Below are positions 9,326 through 18,160 of a DNA stretch of 64,000 nt, piece by piece. This DNA is from Streptomyces xanthii (lineage in GTDB: Bacteria > Actinomycetota > Actinomycetes > Streptomycetales > Streptomycetaceae). Under the pieces are notes generated by a model that was given only the letters and a program-made list of their open reading frames with translations, made no database searches and was not told where the DNA came from. Position numbers and translations under genes: made by a program. How positions within the stretch are numbered: the stretch's first letter is position 1; every line of letters starts with the position of its first letter. The DNA lies in assembly GCF_014621695.1 (NCBI RefSeq), contig NZ_CP061281.1, positions 62,001 through 126,000 of the forward strand, in the 5' to 3' direction.

Positions 9326-10009
9326 ATGACCCGCACCACGGCCCGCGCAATTGCCCGCACGACCGTCCTCGCCGCCACAGCCGCGATCCTGAGCCTCTCG
9401 CTCACCGCCTGCAACGGCGACGACAACGCGTCGGACAGCACGCAGGCCAGCCCCACCGCGTCGGCAGACAAGGCGGGCGGCACCGGCACCGGCAAGACGG
9501 ACGGAGGCGCCGACACCAGCACTGGCACCGGCGGGAGCGACCAGGGTGCCGGCACCGGCACTGGCGACAACAGCGGCGGCTTCGCCGACGTCTGCCGCAC
9601 CGACGTGCTCGAGGTCACCGCCGCCGACAACACCACGGACAAGACGGAAGGCGTCGTCACCGTCTCCTTGAAGAACATCGGCGCCGCCGACTGCCGCATG
9701 CGCGGATTCGCGGGCGTCGACCTCAAGACGTCCCTGGGCGACACCGTGTCCGTGGACCGCAACGGCGAGCAGGCCGTGCCGCAGACCCTCGAGGAAGGCG
9801 AGACCGCCGCCTTCAACGTCACGTTCCCGGTCAACAACACCGGCGGCTCCGGTGTGAAGCTGACCGACATGGTGGTGACGCCCCCGAACGAGACCCAGCC
9901 TGTCACCCTGAAGTGGCCGGCGGGCACGCTCCCCGTGACCGACGGTCAGGACGGCGGGAAAATGGAGATCAGCCCGGTGAGCAAGGCCAGCGAATCACCG
10001 GCCGGCTGA
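9326..10009 (+). CDS. DUF4232 lipoprotein
   Basis: 227 aa from ATG 9326 (GGAG upstream). A lipoprotein signal peptide ends in the lipobox LTAC (Cys about residue 30), so the protein is anchored to the outer face of the membrane. A low-complexity Gly/Thr/Ser/Asp linker (about residues 32-85) leads to a beta-sandwich-like domain with the DUF4232 pattern: an initial Cys, VSLKNIGAADCRMRGFAGV, then alternating strands. Function of DUF4232 is unknown; such domains are common in Streptomyces lipoproteins. Confidence 0.82.
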   Translation: MTRTTARAIARTTVLAATAAILSLSLTACNGDDNASDSTQASPTASADKAGGTGTGKTDGGADTSTGTGGSDQGAGTGTGDNSGGFADVCRTDVLEVTAADNTTDKTEGVVTVSLKNIGAADCRMRGFAGVDLKTSLGDTVSVDRNGEQAVPQTLEEGETAAFNVTFPVNNTGGSGVKLTDMVVTPPNETQPVTLKWPAGTLPVTDGQDGGKMEISPVSKASESPAG

Positions 10010-10030
10010 CCTCGCCACCCGCCCCGCCAA

Positions 10031-10056
10031 CCCCCGCTCAGGAACCACTGCGGGGG
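10031..10056 (+). terminator. probable terminator of the DUF4232 lipoprotein gene
   Basis: CCCCCGC (10031-10037) and GCGGGGG (10050-10056) form a 7-bp stem with a 12-nt loop, 22 bases after the lipoprotein stop. A second short palindrome (10056-10072, GACACCAC-C-GTGGTGTC) follows. Confidence 0.45.
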
Positions 10057-10161
10057 ACACCACCGTGGTGTCGAACCCGTTGTCGGCGAAGGCGGGCCGG
10101 GGCGATCGTGAGCTGCCAGAGAACCTTCACCGCGATCCAGTCGGTGGGATCCGCACATCGG

Positions 10162-10641
10162 TCAGGCGTAGAAGGGGGCCCACAGCCGGGAGCGGCCGCC
10201 GTCGCACGTGTTCAGGGTGACGTGATGGATCGCCCCTGATCCCGCGACAAGACAGGTCTTCGTTGCGTTGTTGATCAGTTGGTACCCATCCTGGGCACCG
10301 ATGCCGTGCACCTTCCACAAGGCGGCCGGATCGTCGGCCAAGCACTGCCGCATCGTCGGCATTCCGTTGCGGGCGACCAGACACAGCTTGTCGCCGACGT
10401 TCTGCCGGACTTCGGTCACCGTTTCCAGGCCATCGACCATCAGCCAGGTCTGGTACGCGCCACCGTTGCAGCCTGTCGTGTAGGGACCGTAGTCAGACCT
10501 GTAATCGAGGCACTCCCCCAGGCTGTAGGCCACGCTGCGCACCTGCATGTACGCCATCCCCGCAGCCTGTGCGGGCGCTGCACCGAGGCCCCAGCCCAGA
10601 GCAGCGGCCGCCACACCTACCGCGGCAATCTTCTTCAGCAC
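10162..10641 (-). CDS. secreted ricin-type beta-trefoil-like protein
   Basis: 159 aa, GTG start at 10641 with GGAGGA upstream. A signal peptide occupies residues 1-27 (cleavage after AQA). The mature part shows repeated trefoil-like units: GECLDYRS..., then DKLCLVARN... and TKTCLVAGSG..., each ending with a W position (YQTWLM, AALWKV, SRLWAP), and paired cysteines. This is the layout of a single RICIN/CBM13-type lectin domain, usually a carbohydrate binder. No catalytic domain is attached, so it may act as a free lectin. Confidence 0.7.
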   Translation of the reverse strand: MLKKIAAVGVAAAALGWGLGAAPAQAAGMAYMQVRSVAYSLGECLDYRSDYGPYTTGCNGGAYQTWLMVDGLETVTEVRQNVGDKLCLVARNGMPTMRQCLADDPAALWKVHGIGAQDGYQLINNATKTCLVAGSGAIHHVTLNTCDGGRSRLWAPFYA

Positions 10642-10873
10642 GCGTCCTCCCCATTCCTTGGCACGACGTCTGCCCGGCGCAGATTAAAGAGGAGAACCAG
10701 CAGGCGCGACAACGGGAAAACGAGCCTGATCTGCCGCCTGTCATCGTTCGAAGTGACCACGCTCACCGGACAGTTGCCAGGCGGGTCGCCCCCCAGCAGC
10801 CCAGCCGGCTGCGCCGCGCGATCTGGACTCATGACAGACCGCGGCACTGCTCACCGACGGCGTCGGCCGTGCC

Positions 10874-11755
10874 TCAGGGCTGGATCTTCTCCAGGTCCTC
10901 CAGGAGGCTCGGACGGGTCGGCTGCCAGCCGAGGGCGGTGCGGGTGTGTGCGCTGCTCGCCGGCTGGTCGGCCGCGAAGATCGGCCCGAGCGCGCCGAAG
11001 CTCTCCTGCGGCACCGACTCCGAGGGGACGCCGAGGCGCCGCCCGATGACCGCGGTGATGTCCCGTACGGCGTCGCCCTCGTCGGCGACGGCGTGCCAGG
11101 CGGTGCCGGCCGGGGCCTTCTCCAGGGCGAGCCGGAACAGCACGGCGGCGTCGAGCGCGTGCACCGCGGGCCAGCGCTGGGTGCCGTCACCGGGGTAGCC
11201 GGCCACGCCCGTAGTGCGGGCGATCTGGGTGAGGAGCCCGGCGAACCCGCCGTCACCCTCGTTGTGCACGGTGCGCGGCAGCCGGATCGCCGTGCTGCGC
11301 ACGCCGCGTGAGGCCAGGCCGAGGGCGCGCTCCACCGAGACGCTGCGCCCGCCGACCGGTCCGTCCGTGGGCAGCGGGTCCTCCTCGACGGCGGGGCGTC
11401 CCTGGGCAAGGGGCGTACCGGACACGGTGACGAGTGGCTTGTCCGTACCCACGAGGGCGTCGCCGAGTGCGCGGAGCGCGGCGCCTTCCTCGGAGACGGC
11501 CTGTGCGAGAGCCTCCGGCGAGCTGAAGTCGTTGCTGAAGGCGAGGTGGACGACGCCGTCCGCCTTCTCCGCCTCGCCGCGCAGCACGTCCAGGTCGGTG
11601 AGCCCGCCGCGGACCACGTCGGCGCCGGCCGCCCGGGCCTTCTCGGCGGAGGCGTCGGAACGGGCCAGGGCGGTGACCGTGTGTTGCGCGGAGAGCAGTT
11701 CGGCGACGACGGCGGAGCCGATCAGGCCCGTGCCGCCGGTGATGAAGACGCGCAT
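10874..11755 (-). CDS. NAD-dependent epimerase/dehydratase (extended SDR)
   Basis: 293 aa, ATG at 11755. Rossmann motif FITGGTGLIGSAVV at the N-terminus is the TGxxGxxG of extended short-chain dehydrogenases; the fold continues to a substrate-binding C-terminus. The usual YxxxK is replaced: the motif region reads SVSVERALGLASRGV with no Tyr, so classical SDR catalysis is doubtful and the protein may be an atypical reductase or NAD(P) sensor, as in many such Streptomyces genes. Divergent from a TetR gene, with two operators in between. Confidence 0.85.
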   Translation of the reverse strand: MRVFITGGTGLIGSAVVAELLSAQHTVTALARSDASAEKARAAGADVVRGGLTDLDVLRGEAEKADGVVHLAFSNDFSSPEALAQAVSEEGAALRALGDALVGTDKPLVTVSGTPLAQGRPAVEEDPLPTDGPVGGRSVSVERALGLASRGVRSTAIRLPRTVHNEGDGGFAGLLTQIARTTGVAGYPGDGTQRWPAVHALDAAVLFRLALEKAPAGTAWHAVADEGDAVRDITAVIGRRLGVPSESVPQESFGALGPIFAADQPASSAHTRTALGWQPTRPSLLEDLEKIQP

Positions 11756-11781
11756 GGCGGACTCCAAGGTGCGAGGGATCA

Positions 11782-11848
11782 AGTGATGCGACAGGTGTCG
11801 CATCACTCACCACGCTACACCCAGCGATGCGACATGTGTCGCATCACT
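11782..11848. promoter_or_regulatory. twin TetR operators in the divergent promoter
   Basis: Two nearly identical palindromes: AGTGATGCGACA-gg-TGTCGCATCACT (11782-11807, 12-bp perfect arms) and a copy at 11823-11848 with the same arms and one mismatch. Their centres are 41 bp apart, about four helical turns, so bound dimers would face the same side. The second copy ends 12 bases before the TetR ATG. Both promoters of the pair should be controlled by the TetR protein at 11861. Confidence 0.78.
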
Positions 11849-11860
11849 TAGGATGGTCGT

Positions 11861-12442
11861 ATGCCGAGATGGAAGCCGGACGCACGGCAACGCCTGGTCG
11901 TAGCGGCGTTGCGCCTGTTCGCGGAGCAGGGCTACGACAACACGACCGTCGCCGAGATCGCCGAACGCGCGGGCCTCACCCGCAGCACCTTCCACCGGCA
12001 CTTCACCGACAAGCGGGAGATCCTCTCGGCTGGGCAGACGACGCTCAGCCGCCTCCTGGTCGAGGGCATCGCCGACGCCCCCGCGGACTCGACGCCGATG
12101 GGGGCCGTCGCAGCGGGCCTGGAGCGCGCGTCGGGCGAGATGACCTCGTTCAACCGTGAGCTGAGTCCGCTCCTGCACGCCGCAATCGAGGCGAACGAGG
12201 AGCTCCAGGAGCGCAACGCGCTCAAGAGCATCGGCATGGCCGCCGCGATGGTGGGCGCCCTGCGGCAGCGCGGTGTCCCCGAGGCGACCGCCCAAGTCGC
12301 CGCCGAGCTCGGCGTCCTGGCCTTCAAGCTGGGCTTCACCCGCTGGGCCGACCCGGCACGGGACGACGCCCCCGGTGAACTGGCGACGCTGACGCTGTCG
12401 GCGCTCGATGAACTCCTCGCGGCGGCACAGCGCCTCGACTAG
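11861..12442 (+). CDS. TetR-family repressor of the divergent epimerase gene
   Basis: 193 aa, ATG start. The N-terminal 50 residues carry the TetR helix-turn-helix (LRLFAEQGYDNTTVAEIAERAGLTRSTFHRHF). The helical ligand domain follows and has no close known effector. The gene is divergent from the SDR gene at 10874-11755 and the intergenic region holds two matching palindromes, the standard autoregulated arrangement. No Shine-Dalgarno is visible and an operator sits right before the ATG, so the mRNA may be leaderless. The stop overlaps the stop of a gene remnant on the other strand. Confidence 0.9.
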   Translation: MPRWKPDARQRLVVAALRLFAEQGYDNTTVAEIAERAGLTRSTFHRHFTDKREILSAGQTTLSRLLVEGIADAPADSTPMGAVAAGLERASGEMTSFNRELSPLLHAAIEANEELQERNALKSIGMAAAMVGALRQRGVPEATAQVAAELGVLAFKLGFTRWADPARDDAPGELATLTLSALDELLAAAQRLD

Positions 12443-12630
12443 CCCCTTCGTCGGATCATCCAGCCATAGGTGGACTCGGGCGCCGACGGTCCCTGGTCGT
12501 TGCAACAGGTCCTCGAGGTCTGCTCGGCCAGGCTGTCGGTGTCCACCCTGGCGACGTAGACCTCCTGTCCGGGGTCGTGGACCCAGACCTCGTTATGCAG
12601 CCCGCAGCAGCAGGCTGTGTCGCGTCCTTG
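12439..12630 (-). pseudogene. C-terminal remnant of an ArsI/CadI-like VOC dioxygenase
   Basis: About 55 codons ending with TAG at 12439-12441 read DTACCCGLHNEVWVHDPG, then EVYVARVDTDSL and TCCNDQGP. This matches the end of the ArsI/CadI extradiol-dioxygenase family, where a TTCCYAxxDKVWV-type motif is followed by a C-terminal TCC cysteine pair. The N-terminal VOC half is absent: upstream the frame becomes unrelated Arg-rich sequence. It is a leftover 3' end of an arsenic- or cadmium-associated gene. Confidence 0.6.
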
Positions 12631-12774
12631 GCTGGGCGGGCGAGTGGTGGACCTTCTGCGGTCGAGGACGTGTAGCGGTGGCCGCTCTTGAGGTGGCTGG
12701 CGACCAGGCCGCGGACGGAGGCGGACGCGTCGAGCCCCTCGCGCACGCGATCTCGGCCGTCACCCACGGCCGGT

Positions 12775-12945
12775 TGCGCAATGCGACCAGAACAGCAGTC
12801 CGGCGCGTACGTCCCACGCCCATCCCGCGTACGGGCCGGACGGCGCGTGGAGCGCGAACATCGGCAGCATCACCAGCGACAGCCACCAGGCCGGCACCGG
12901 CCACCGCAGCCCCGCCACGAGCAGCCTCGTCGGTGGCCTCCTAGG
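12775..12945 (-). pseudogene. possible membrane-protein remnant
   Basis: In one minus-strand frame this stretch reads RLLVAGLRWPVPAWWLSLVMLPMFALHAPS, followed by GWAWDVRAGLLFWSH, two hydrophobic segments with Trp at helix ends as in real membrane proteins. The flanks on both sides are unlike protein (Pro/Arg/Ser-rich) and no start codon with a ribosome site is present. I read it as a fragment of a lost membrane protein, perhaps a sensor-kinase N-terminus; identity unknown. Confidence 0.3.
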
Positions 12946-13069
12946 GAGCACCAAGGGCGATACGGGCGAGGACCCGTCGGGACCATGCCTGGAGAGTCCG
13001 CCTCGTCGGAGCGGGAAGGGGGCGGCCGGCTGTTGGCCTGCGGTCTCGTGCTCGCCCGGAGGCGCTTGG

Positions 13070-13921
13070 TCAGGCGTCCAGGCGGCGCGCGGCGAGCCAG
13101 GTGACGATCTCGGGGTCGTGATGGTCGAAGAAGAGGGAGCTGCCTGTGTCGAGGGTGGCGATCCGGTCCATCTACTCATCGGTGAGCCGGAAGTCGAAGA
13201 TGTCGAAGTTCTCGGCCATGCGCTCAGCGCGCACGGACTTGGGAATGGCGACGACGCCTCGCTGGGTCAGCCAGCGCAGGACGACCTGGGCGACGGACTT
13301 GCCGTGCTCTTTGCCGATGTCGGCGAGGAGCGGGTCGGTGAACAGGTTGTTCCTGCCTTCGGCGAAGCCGCCCCAGGACTGGATCTGCACGCCGTGCTCG
13401 CGCATGAGGGTCTGGTAGTCGGCGCGCTGGAAGAAGGGGTGGGTCTCGATCTGGTTGACGGCCGGGGTGATCTCGTTGTTGACGATCAGGTCGAGCAGGC
13501 GGTCGGGGTAGAAATTGGCGACACCGATCGCCTTGGCCGCGCCCTCACGGTTCAGGGCTTCCATGGCGCGCCACTGACCGTAGACGTCGCCGTAGGGCTG
13601 GTGCATGAGGTAGAGGTCGAGGTGGTCCAGGCCCAGCTTGGTCAGGGACGTCTCGAAGGCGCGGCGGGCGTGGTCCTGGGCGGGCGCGTCCTGGATCCAC
13701 AGCTTGGTGGTGACGAACAGGTCCTCGCGCGGGATGCCGCTGGCCTTGATGGCGCGGCCGACGGCTTCTTCGTTGCCGTAGGCCGCGGCCGTGTCCAGCA
13801 GGCGGTAGCCGGCGACCAGGGCCTCGGAAACGGCGCGTTCGGTGTCCTCCGCGGGAATCTGGTAGACGCCGAAGCCGAGCAGGGGCATCTCGACGCCGTT
13901 GTTCAAGGTCACGTACTGCAT
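13070..13921 (-). pseudogene. aldo-keto reductase interrupted by an in-frame amber codon
   Basis: ATG at 13921; the frame reads 249 codons of an aldo-keto reductase (2,5-diketogluconate-reductase type) to a TAG at 13172-13174. Beyond the TAG the same frame continues for 33 more codons with the expected family C-terminus ([22 protein letters not shown]...) to TGA at 13070-13072. Motifs before the stop: [21 protein letters not shown] with catalytic Asp and Tyr, KLW, LYLMHQP and IPKSVRAER (NADPH phosphate site). The truncated protein loses the C-terminal loop that closes over the substrate. Sequencing error (GAG to TAG) is the alternative. Confidence 0.75.
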
Positions 13922-14039
13922 GAGGGTCTTCCTTCGGAATGTTCGGGGTTGATCGGTGAGCGGGAGTGGCGGGTGCGAGGGACCGCTTCTACCCGCAGTG
14001 GGAGCAAGCCAGGTTCCGGTGGACGTGCCGCAGACGTGG

Positions 14040-15068
14040 TCACGGGCGGATGAGGGCCTTGAGGACCTGACGGTCGGCCATGGCCCGGTAGGCATCCGGT
14101 GTCTGATCGAGGGGGAAGGTCTGGTCGAAGACCCGGCCGGGAGCGATGGTGCCGTCCAGGACGTCGGGCAGCAGCTGCTCGATGTAGGCGCGGGCGGGGC
14201 TGGCGCCGCCGGTCAGGGTGATGTTGCGCATGAAGACGGCCGGGCCGATCGGGCCCTGCTCGTACTGGGGGGCGCCGAGGCGGCTGATGGTGCCGCCGTC
14301 CCGGATCGCGCCGAGTGCGGTGTCGAGTGCCGGGCGGGTGCCGACGGCTTCGATCACCTTGTCGACGCCGCCGGTCAGCTCTCGGATCCGGGCGATGCCT
14401 TCCTCGCCGCGTGCGGCGACCACGTCGGTGGCGCCGAAGTGCCGGCCCAGTGTGGTGCGCGATTCGTGACGGCCGGCAAGCACGATCCGCTCGGCACCCA
14501 GTCGTTTGGCGGCGATCACGGCACAGAGCCCGACCGCGCCGTCTCCGACCACGAGCACCGCATCGCCGCGGCCGACGCCGGCGGTGACGGCACCGTGGTG
14601 GCCGGTGGTCATCACGTCGGAGAGGGTGAGCAGCGACGGCAACAGCGCCGAGTCGGCGGCCACCGGCAGCTTCACCAGCGTGCCGTCCGCGTAGGGGACG
14701 CGGACGGCTTCGCCCTGCCCGCCGTCCACATGGTCGAAGCCGTACCGGCCGCCGTTGCGGCAGGAGATCTGCAGCCCCTTGGCACAGTAGTCGCAGGTGT
14801 TGTCGCTGTACGTGAACGGGGCGACGACCAGGTCACCGGTCTTCAGGCCGGTCACATCCGTGCCCGTCTCCTCGACGACGCCCAGGAACTCATGGCCCAT
14901 GGGGCGGCCGGTATCGGTAGCGGGCATGGAGCCGTAGGGCCACAGGTCGCTGCCGCACACACAGGCGGCGAGCGTGCGCACCACGGCGTCGGTCGAGTCG
15001 ACGATCTTCGGGTCGGCCCGGTCCTCGACGCGGACGTCGCCGGCTCCGTACATCACTGCTGCGCGCAT
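14040..15068 (-). CDS. zinc-dependent alcohol dehydrogenase (MDR family)
   Basis: 342 aa, ATG at 15068. Catalytic zinc ligands are in [11 protein letters not shown] (Cys) and GHEFLGVVE (His-Glu). The four-Cys structural zinc site is reduced: [14 protein letters not shown] shows three cysteines. The NAD(P) Rossmann motif is [12 protein letters not shown]. Family enzymes oxidise or reduce alcohols and aldehydes in the cytoplasm. It lies 46 bases downstream of an aldo-keto reductase on the same strand and upstream of a second, broken one, suggesting one transcript of carbonyl-reducing enzymes. Confidence 0.9.
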   Translation of the reverse strand: MRAAVMYGAGDVRVEDRADPKIVDSTDAVVRTLAACVCGSDLWPYGSMPATDTGRPMGHEFLGVVEETGTDVTGLKTGDLVVAPFTYSDNTCDYCAKGLQISCRNGGRYGFDHVDGGQGEAVRVPYADGTLVKLPVAADSALLPSLLTLSDVMTTGHHGAVTAGVGRGDAVLVVGDGAVGLCAVIAAKRLGAERIVLAGRHESRTTLGRHFGATDVVAARGEEGIARIRELTGGVDKVIEAVGTRPALDTALGAIRDGGTISRLGAPQYEQGPIGPAVFMRNITLTGGASPARAYIEQLLPDVLDGTIAPGRVFDQTFPLDQTPDAYRAMADRQVLKALIRP

Positions 15069-15114
15069 GGCGGGTATTGCTCCAAACGGGGGTTGCTGGT
15101 TCGGGACGGCGGGG

Positions 15115-16092
15115 TCAGCGTTCGAGCAGGCGGGCCTGGGCTTCGGTGTGGGTGGCGCCGGCTGCGGGCGGCAGGCCGGAAAGCCTCGCGAGCTGCTCGG
15201 CGGTCAGCGTGACGGTGTCGGCGGCGGTGTTCTCCTCGACGCGGCTGACGCGCTTGGTGCCGGGGATCGGAGCGATGTCCTCGCCCTGAGCGAGCAGCCA
15301 GGCGAGCGCCACCTGACCGGGCGTGGCACCGGCCTCCTCGGCCAGGGCCTGGACCTCGTCGGCGAGCGCAAGGTTGCGCCGGAAGTTCTCGCCGGTGAAA
15401 CGGGGGTTGTCACGCCGGAAGTCGTCCGCGTCGAACTGGTCGGTGGAGCGCACCGTGCCGGTCAGGAAGCCGCGGCCCAGCGGTGAGAACGGCACCAGGC
15501 CGATGTTCAGCTCCCGCAGGGCGGGCAGCACCCGCTCCTCGACACCACGCGTGAACAGCGAGTATTCGGACTGGACCGCGGTGACCGGTTGGACGGCGTG
15601 GGCGCGGCGGATCGTGTCCGGACCCGCCTCGGAGAGCCCGAAGGCCCGCACCTTGCCCTCGGCGATCAGCTCGCCCACGGCGCCGGCGGTCTCCTCGATC
15701 GGCGTGTCCGGGTCGACGCGGTGCTGGTAGTAGAGGTCGATGTGATCGGTGCCCAGCCGCTTCAGGGAGCCTTCGACGGCGGTGCGGATGTTGGCGGGAC
15801 CGGAGTCGAGGTTCCACGCGCCGTCTCCGCCGTGCGAGACCAGGCCGAACTTGGTGGCGAGCACCACCTGGTCCCGCCGCCCCTTCAGCGCCTTCCCGAG
15901 CAGCTCCTCGTTGACGTAGGGGCCGTAGATCTCGGCGGTGTCGATGAGGGTGACGCCCAGGTCCAGCGCCCGGTGCACGGTCCTGATCGACTCCGCGTCG
16001 TCGGAACCGGCGCCGGTGTAGCCGTGGGACATGCCCATGGCGCCCAGCCCGATCCGGGAAACCTCCAGGTCACGCAGCTTGATGTAGCGCAT
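15115..16092 (-). CDS. aldo-keto reductase (AKR13-like)
   Basis: 325 aa, ATG at 16092. Motifs: [13 protein letters not shown], catalytic [16 protein letters not shown] (Asp and Tyr), TKFG (Lys), YYQHRVDP (His) and [13 protein letters not shown] for NADP. This is the cytosolic (alpha/beta)8-barrel reductase class acting on aldehydes and ketones. It is probably the first gene of the minus-strand set 16092 to 13070. The XRE regulator at 16322 is divergent and is the obvious candidate controller. Confidence 0.92.
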   Translation of the reverse strand: MRYIKLRDLEVSRIGLGAMGMSHGYTGAGSDDAESIRTVHRALDLGVTLIDTAEIYGPYVNEELLGKALKGRRDQVVLATKFGLVSHGGDGAWNLDSGPANIRTAVEGSLKRLGTDHIDLYYQHRVDPDTPIEETAGAVGELIAEGKVRAFGLSEAGPDTIRRAHAVQPVTAVQSEYSLFTRGVEERVLPALRELNIGLVPFSPLGRGFLTGTVRSTDQFDADDFRRDNPRFTGENFRRNLALADEVQALAEEAGATPGQVALAWLLAQGEDIAPIPGTKRVSRVEENTAADTVTLTAEQLARLSGLPPAAGATHTEAQARLLER

Positions 16093-16141
16093 CTCGCCTT
16101 CTCCGGTCGATCGTGTCGCCCGCCCCCCCCTCACTCTTGCC

Positions 16142-16179
16142 GCTCCTGCCCGGCCCGGCAGGTCGTGCCGGGCAGGAGC
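16142..16179. repeat. 13-bp inverted repeat between divergent genes
   Basis: GCTCCTGCCCGGC (16142-16154) and its exact complement (16167-16179) with a 12-nt loop. It resembles a terminator but lies between two divergent start codons, 50 bases before the aldo-keto reductase ATG, where no transcript should end. It could be a leader hairpin, an operator or a leftover of a rearrangement. Confidence 0.5.
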
Positions 16180-16321
16180 TGCGCGGTGGCGAGGGAGCCG
16201 ACGTCTTCGGCCTTCACTTTCACCCCGATCCCGCCGCTGTGGCAGGGCGGGCTGTTCAGGGGTAATGACAGGGCCCCTCTACCCTCTGCGTGGCGGGCGC
16301 CGGGCGGGTGAGACTGGAGTC

Positions 16322-17236
16322 ATGGCATCGACGAGCGCGCACAGCGAAGGCGCCGAGCTGGGCCGCTACCTTCGCGCCCGCCGCACCCAGACCAGCCCCG
16401 AACACGTCGGCCTCACCGTCGGCGCCGGCATCCGCCGCACGCCCGGCCTGCGCCGTGAGGAGCTGGCCACCCTCGCCGGCATCAGCATCGACTACTACGT
16501 CCGCCTGGAGCGCGGCAGGGAGACCCGGCCCAGTCCGGCCGTCCTCGACTCGCTCGCTCGCGCCCTGCGCATGGACGACCAGGAACACCAGCACCTGCGT
16601 GAGCTCGCCGCCCGCGCGGCCCGGTACGTCTCCGAACCCCCGCCGGCGCCCAGCCGCACCGTGCGCCCCCACCTCAAGCTGCTGCTCGAGTCCCTGCGCC
16701 CGAACCCCGCGTACGTCATCAGCCGCAGCATGGACATGCTCGCCTGGAACCCCGGCGGCCTCGCTCTGTACGCGGGCCTGGACGACTGGCCCGCCAAGCA
16801 CCGCAACCTGGCCCGCTACTTCTTCCTCCACCCCGCCGCGCGTGACCTCTTCCCCGACTGGGAGCGCCAGATCACCGCGTGTGTCGCCCGGCTCCGCGCC
16901 ATCGCGGGCACCGCGCCCGACGCCCCCGACCTCACCAACCTCGTGGGCGAACTCCTGCTCAAGAGCCCCGACTTCGCGGGCCTGTGGGAACGCTACGAGG
17001 TCGCCGGCCGCAAGCCCGCCCACAAGACGTTCCACCACCCGCTGGTCGGCACGATCACCCTCACTTCGCAGTCCCTGCACGTCGAAGGCACCCCCGGCCA
17101 GCGCATCGGCGTCTACACGGCCGAGCCCGGCACCCCCGACCACGACGCCCTGCTCCTGCTGGACATGTCCGGCCCGCAACAGACCCGTTCTTCGCCGGCC
17201 ACGGAAGGCACCAGGCCACATCCCCGCAGCAACTGA
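16322..17236 (+). CDS. XRE-family regulator with MmyB-like ligand domain
   Basis: 304 aa, ATG at 16322. Residues about 10-85 form the helix-turn-helix (RRTPGLRREELATLAGISIDYYVRLERG), and residues 105-290 the MmyB-like domain (MLAWNPGGLALY, NLARYFFLHPAARDLFPDW, HKTFHHPLVGTITL). Proteins of this type are abundant in Streptomyces and typically sit divergent to an oxidoreductase whose promoter they repress; the ligand is not known, though related domains bind fatty acids. Here the partner would be the aldo-keto reductase/alcohol dehydrogenase set. Confidence 0.9.
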   Translation: MASTSAHSEGAELGRYLRARRTQTSPEHVGLTVGAGIRRTPGLRREELATLAGISIDYYVRLERGRETRPSPAVLDSLARALRMDDQEHQHLRELAARAARYVSEPPPAPSRTVRPHLKLLLESLRPNPAYVISRSMDMLAWNPGGLALYAGLDDWPAKHRNLARYFFLHPAARDLFPDWERQITACVARLRAIAGTAPDAPDLTNLVGELLLKSPDFAGLWERYEVAGRKPAHKTFHHPLVGTITLTSQSLHVEGTPGQRIGVYTAEPGTPDHDALLLLDMSGPQQTRSSPATEGTRPHPRSN

Positions 17237-17302
17237 TCGGACGATGACGTGCCGGAGGGCGGTCGATGGATCAGACCCTCGTGGGGTGGCGCTCGTCCGG
17301 AG

Positions 17303-18160
17303 TCACTTCCCGCTGTAGACGGGGAAGGCGCTGTGCTCGCCGTAGTCCACGTCGCGCAGGCCCCGCAGAGCGTCCATGTCGTCACCGGAGATCTCGAAGT
17401 CGACCTCGGCGTTGGAGCGCATGTGGTCAGGGTTCGACGTCTTGGGCAACGACACGGTGCCCAGTTGCAGGGTGTAGCGGATGCACAACTGCGGGACGGA
17501 CATCCCGTACTTCTCCGCCATCGCCCGGACCTCGGCGTTGTCCAGGATCGCTCCGTGCGCGATCGGCGAGTAGGCCTCGACGAGGATCTCCTTGCTCTCG
17601 CAGTAGTCCAGGAGCTCCGAGGGAGTGTTTCCGGCGTGGACGAGCAGTTGGTTGACGTGTGGCACGACGGTCGCGTCCTGCAGGAGGTTGTCCAGGTCCC
17701 GCTGCTGGAAGTTGGACACGCCGATGGCGCGGATCTTGCCGGCCCGGTGCGCTTCTTCGAGCGCGCGCCAGGCTTCGCGGTTGCCCTTGGCGTAGTCCCC
17801 GCCGCGGAAGTCGTCCCAGGGCTGCGGGCTGTGGATGAGCATCAGGTCGATGTACTCGGTCCCGAGCTTGTCCAGTGACCCGTCGATCGAGGCGACGGCC
17901 TGGTCGTACTCCTTGATCTCGGCGGCGAGTTTGGTCGAGACGAACAGCTCGTCGCGGGGCACGCCGGCGGTGCGCGCGCCCTCGCCGACACCGCGCTCGT
18001 TGCCGTAGGCCTGGGCGGTGTCGATGTTGCGGTAGCCGATCTCCACGGCGGCGCGGACCGCCTCGGCCGCCTTGTCGTCGTCGATGAACCAGGTGCCGAG
18101 CCCCAGCTTGGGGATCTCGACACCGTGGGGCAGCGTGTAGGTCTCGTTCAGGATGGTCAT
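17303..18160 (-). CDS. aldo-keto reductase (AKR5-like)
   Basis: 285 aa, ATG at 18160 overlapping the cupin stop by four bases (ATGA), so the two are translationally coupled. Motifs: GLGTWFIDDD, DTAQAYGNERGVGEG (catalytic Asp/Tyr), STKL (Lys), LMLIHSPQPW (His) and LPKTSNPDHMRSN (NADP site). Cytosolic NADPH-dependent carbonyl reductase of the diketogluconate-reductase type. The pairing with a cupin and a divergent CMD-family protein recurs in actinobacterial redox clusters. Confidence 0.92.
   Translation of the reverse strand: MTILNETYTLPHGVEIPKLGLGTWFIDDDKAAEAVRAAVEIGYRNIDTAQAYGNERGVGEGARTAGVPRDELFVSTKLAAEIKEYDQAVASIDGSLDKLGTEYIDLMLIHSPQPWDDFRGGDYAKGNREAWRALEEAHRAGKIRAIGVSNFQQRDLDNLLQDATVVPHVNQLLVHAGNTPSELLDYCESKEILVEAYSPIAHGAILDNAEVRAMAEKYGMSVPQLCIRYTLQLGTVSLPKTSNPDHMRSNAEVDFEISGDDMDALRGLRDVDYGEHSAFPVYSGK

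Noticed and set aside
10635..10832. 65-codon minus-strand frame with a hydrophobic LSRLLVLLFNL segment
   Set aside because: Overlaps the leader and start of the trefoil-like protein gene, lacks a ribosome site and ends in charged low-information sequence.
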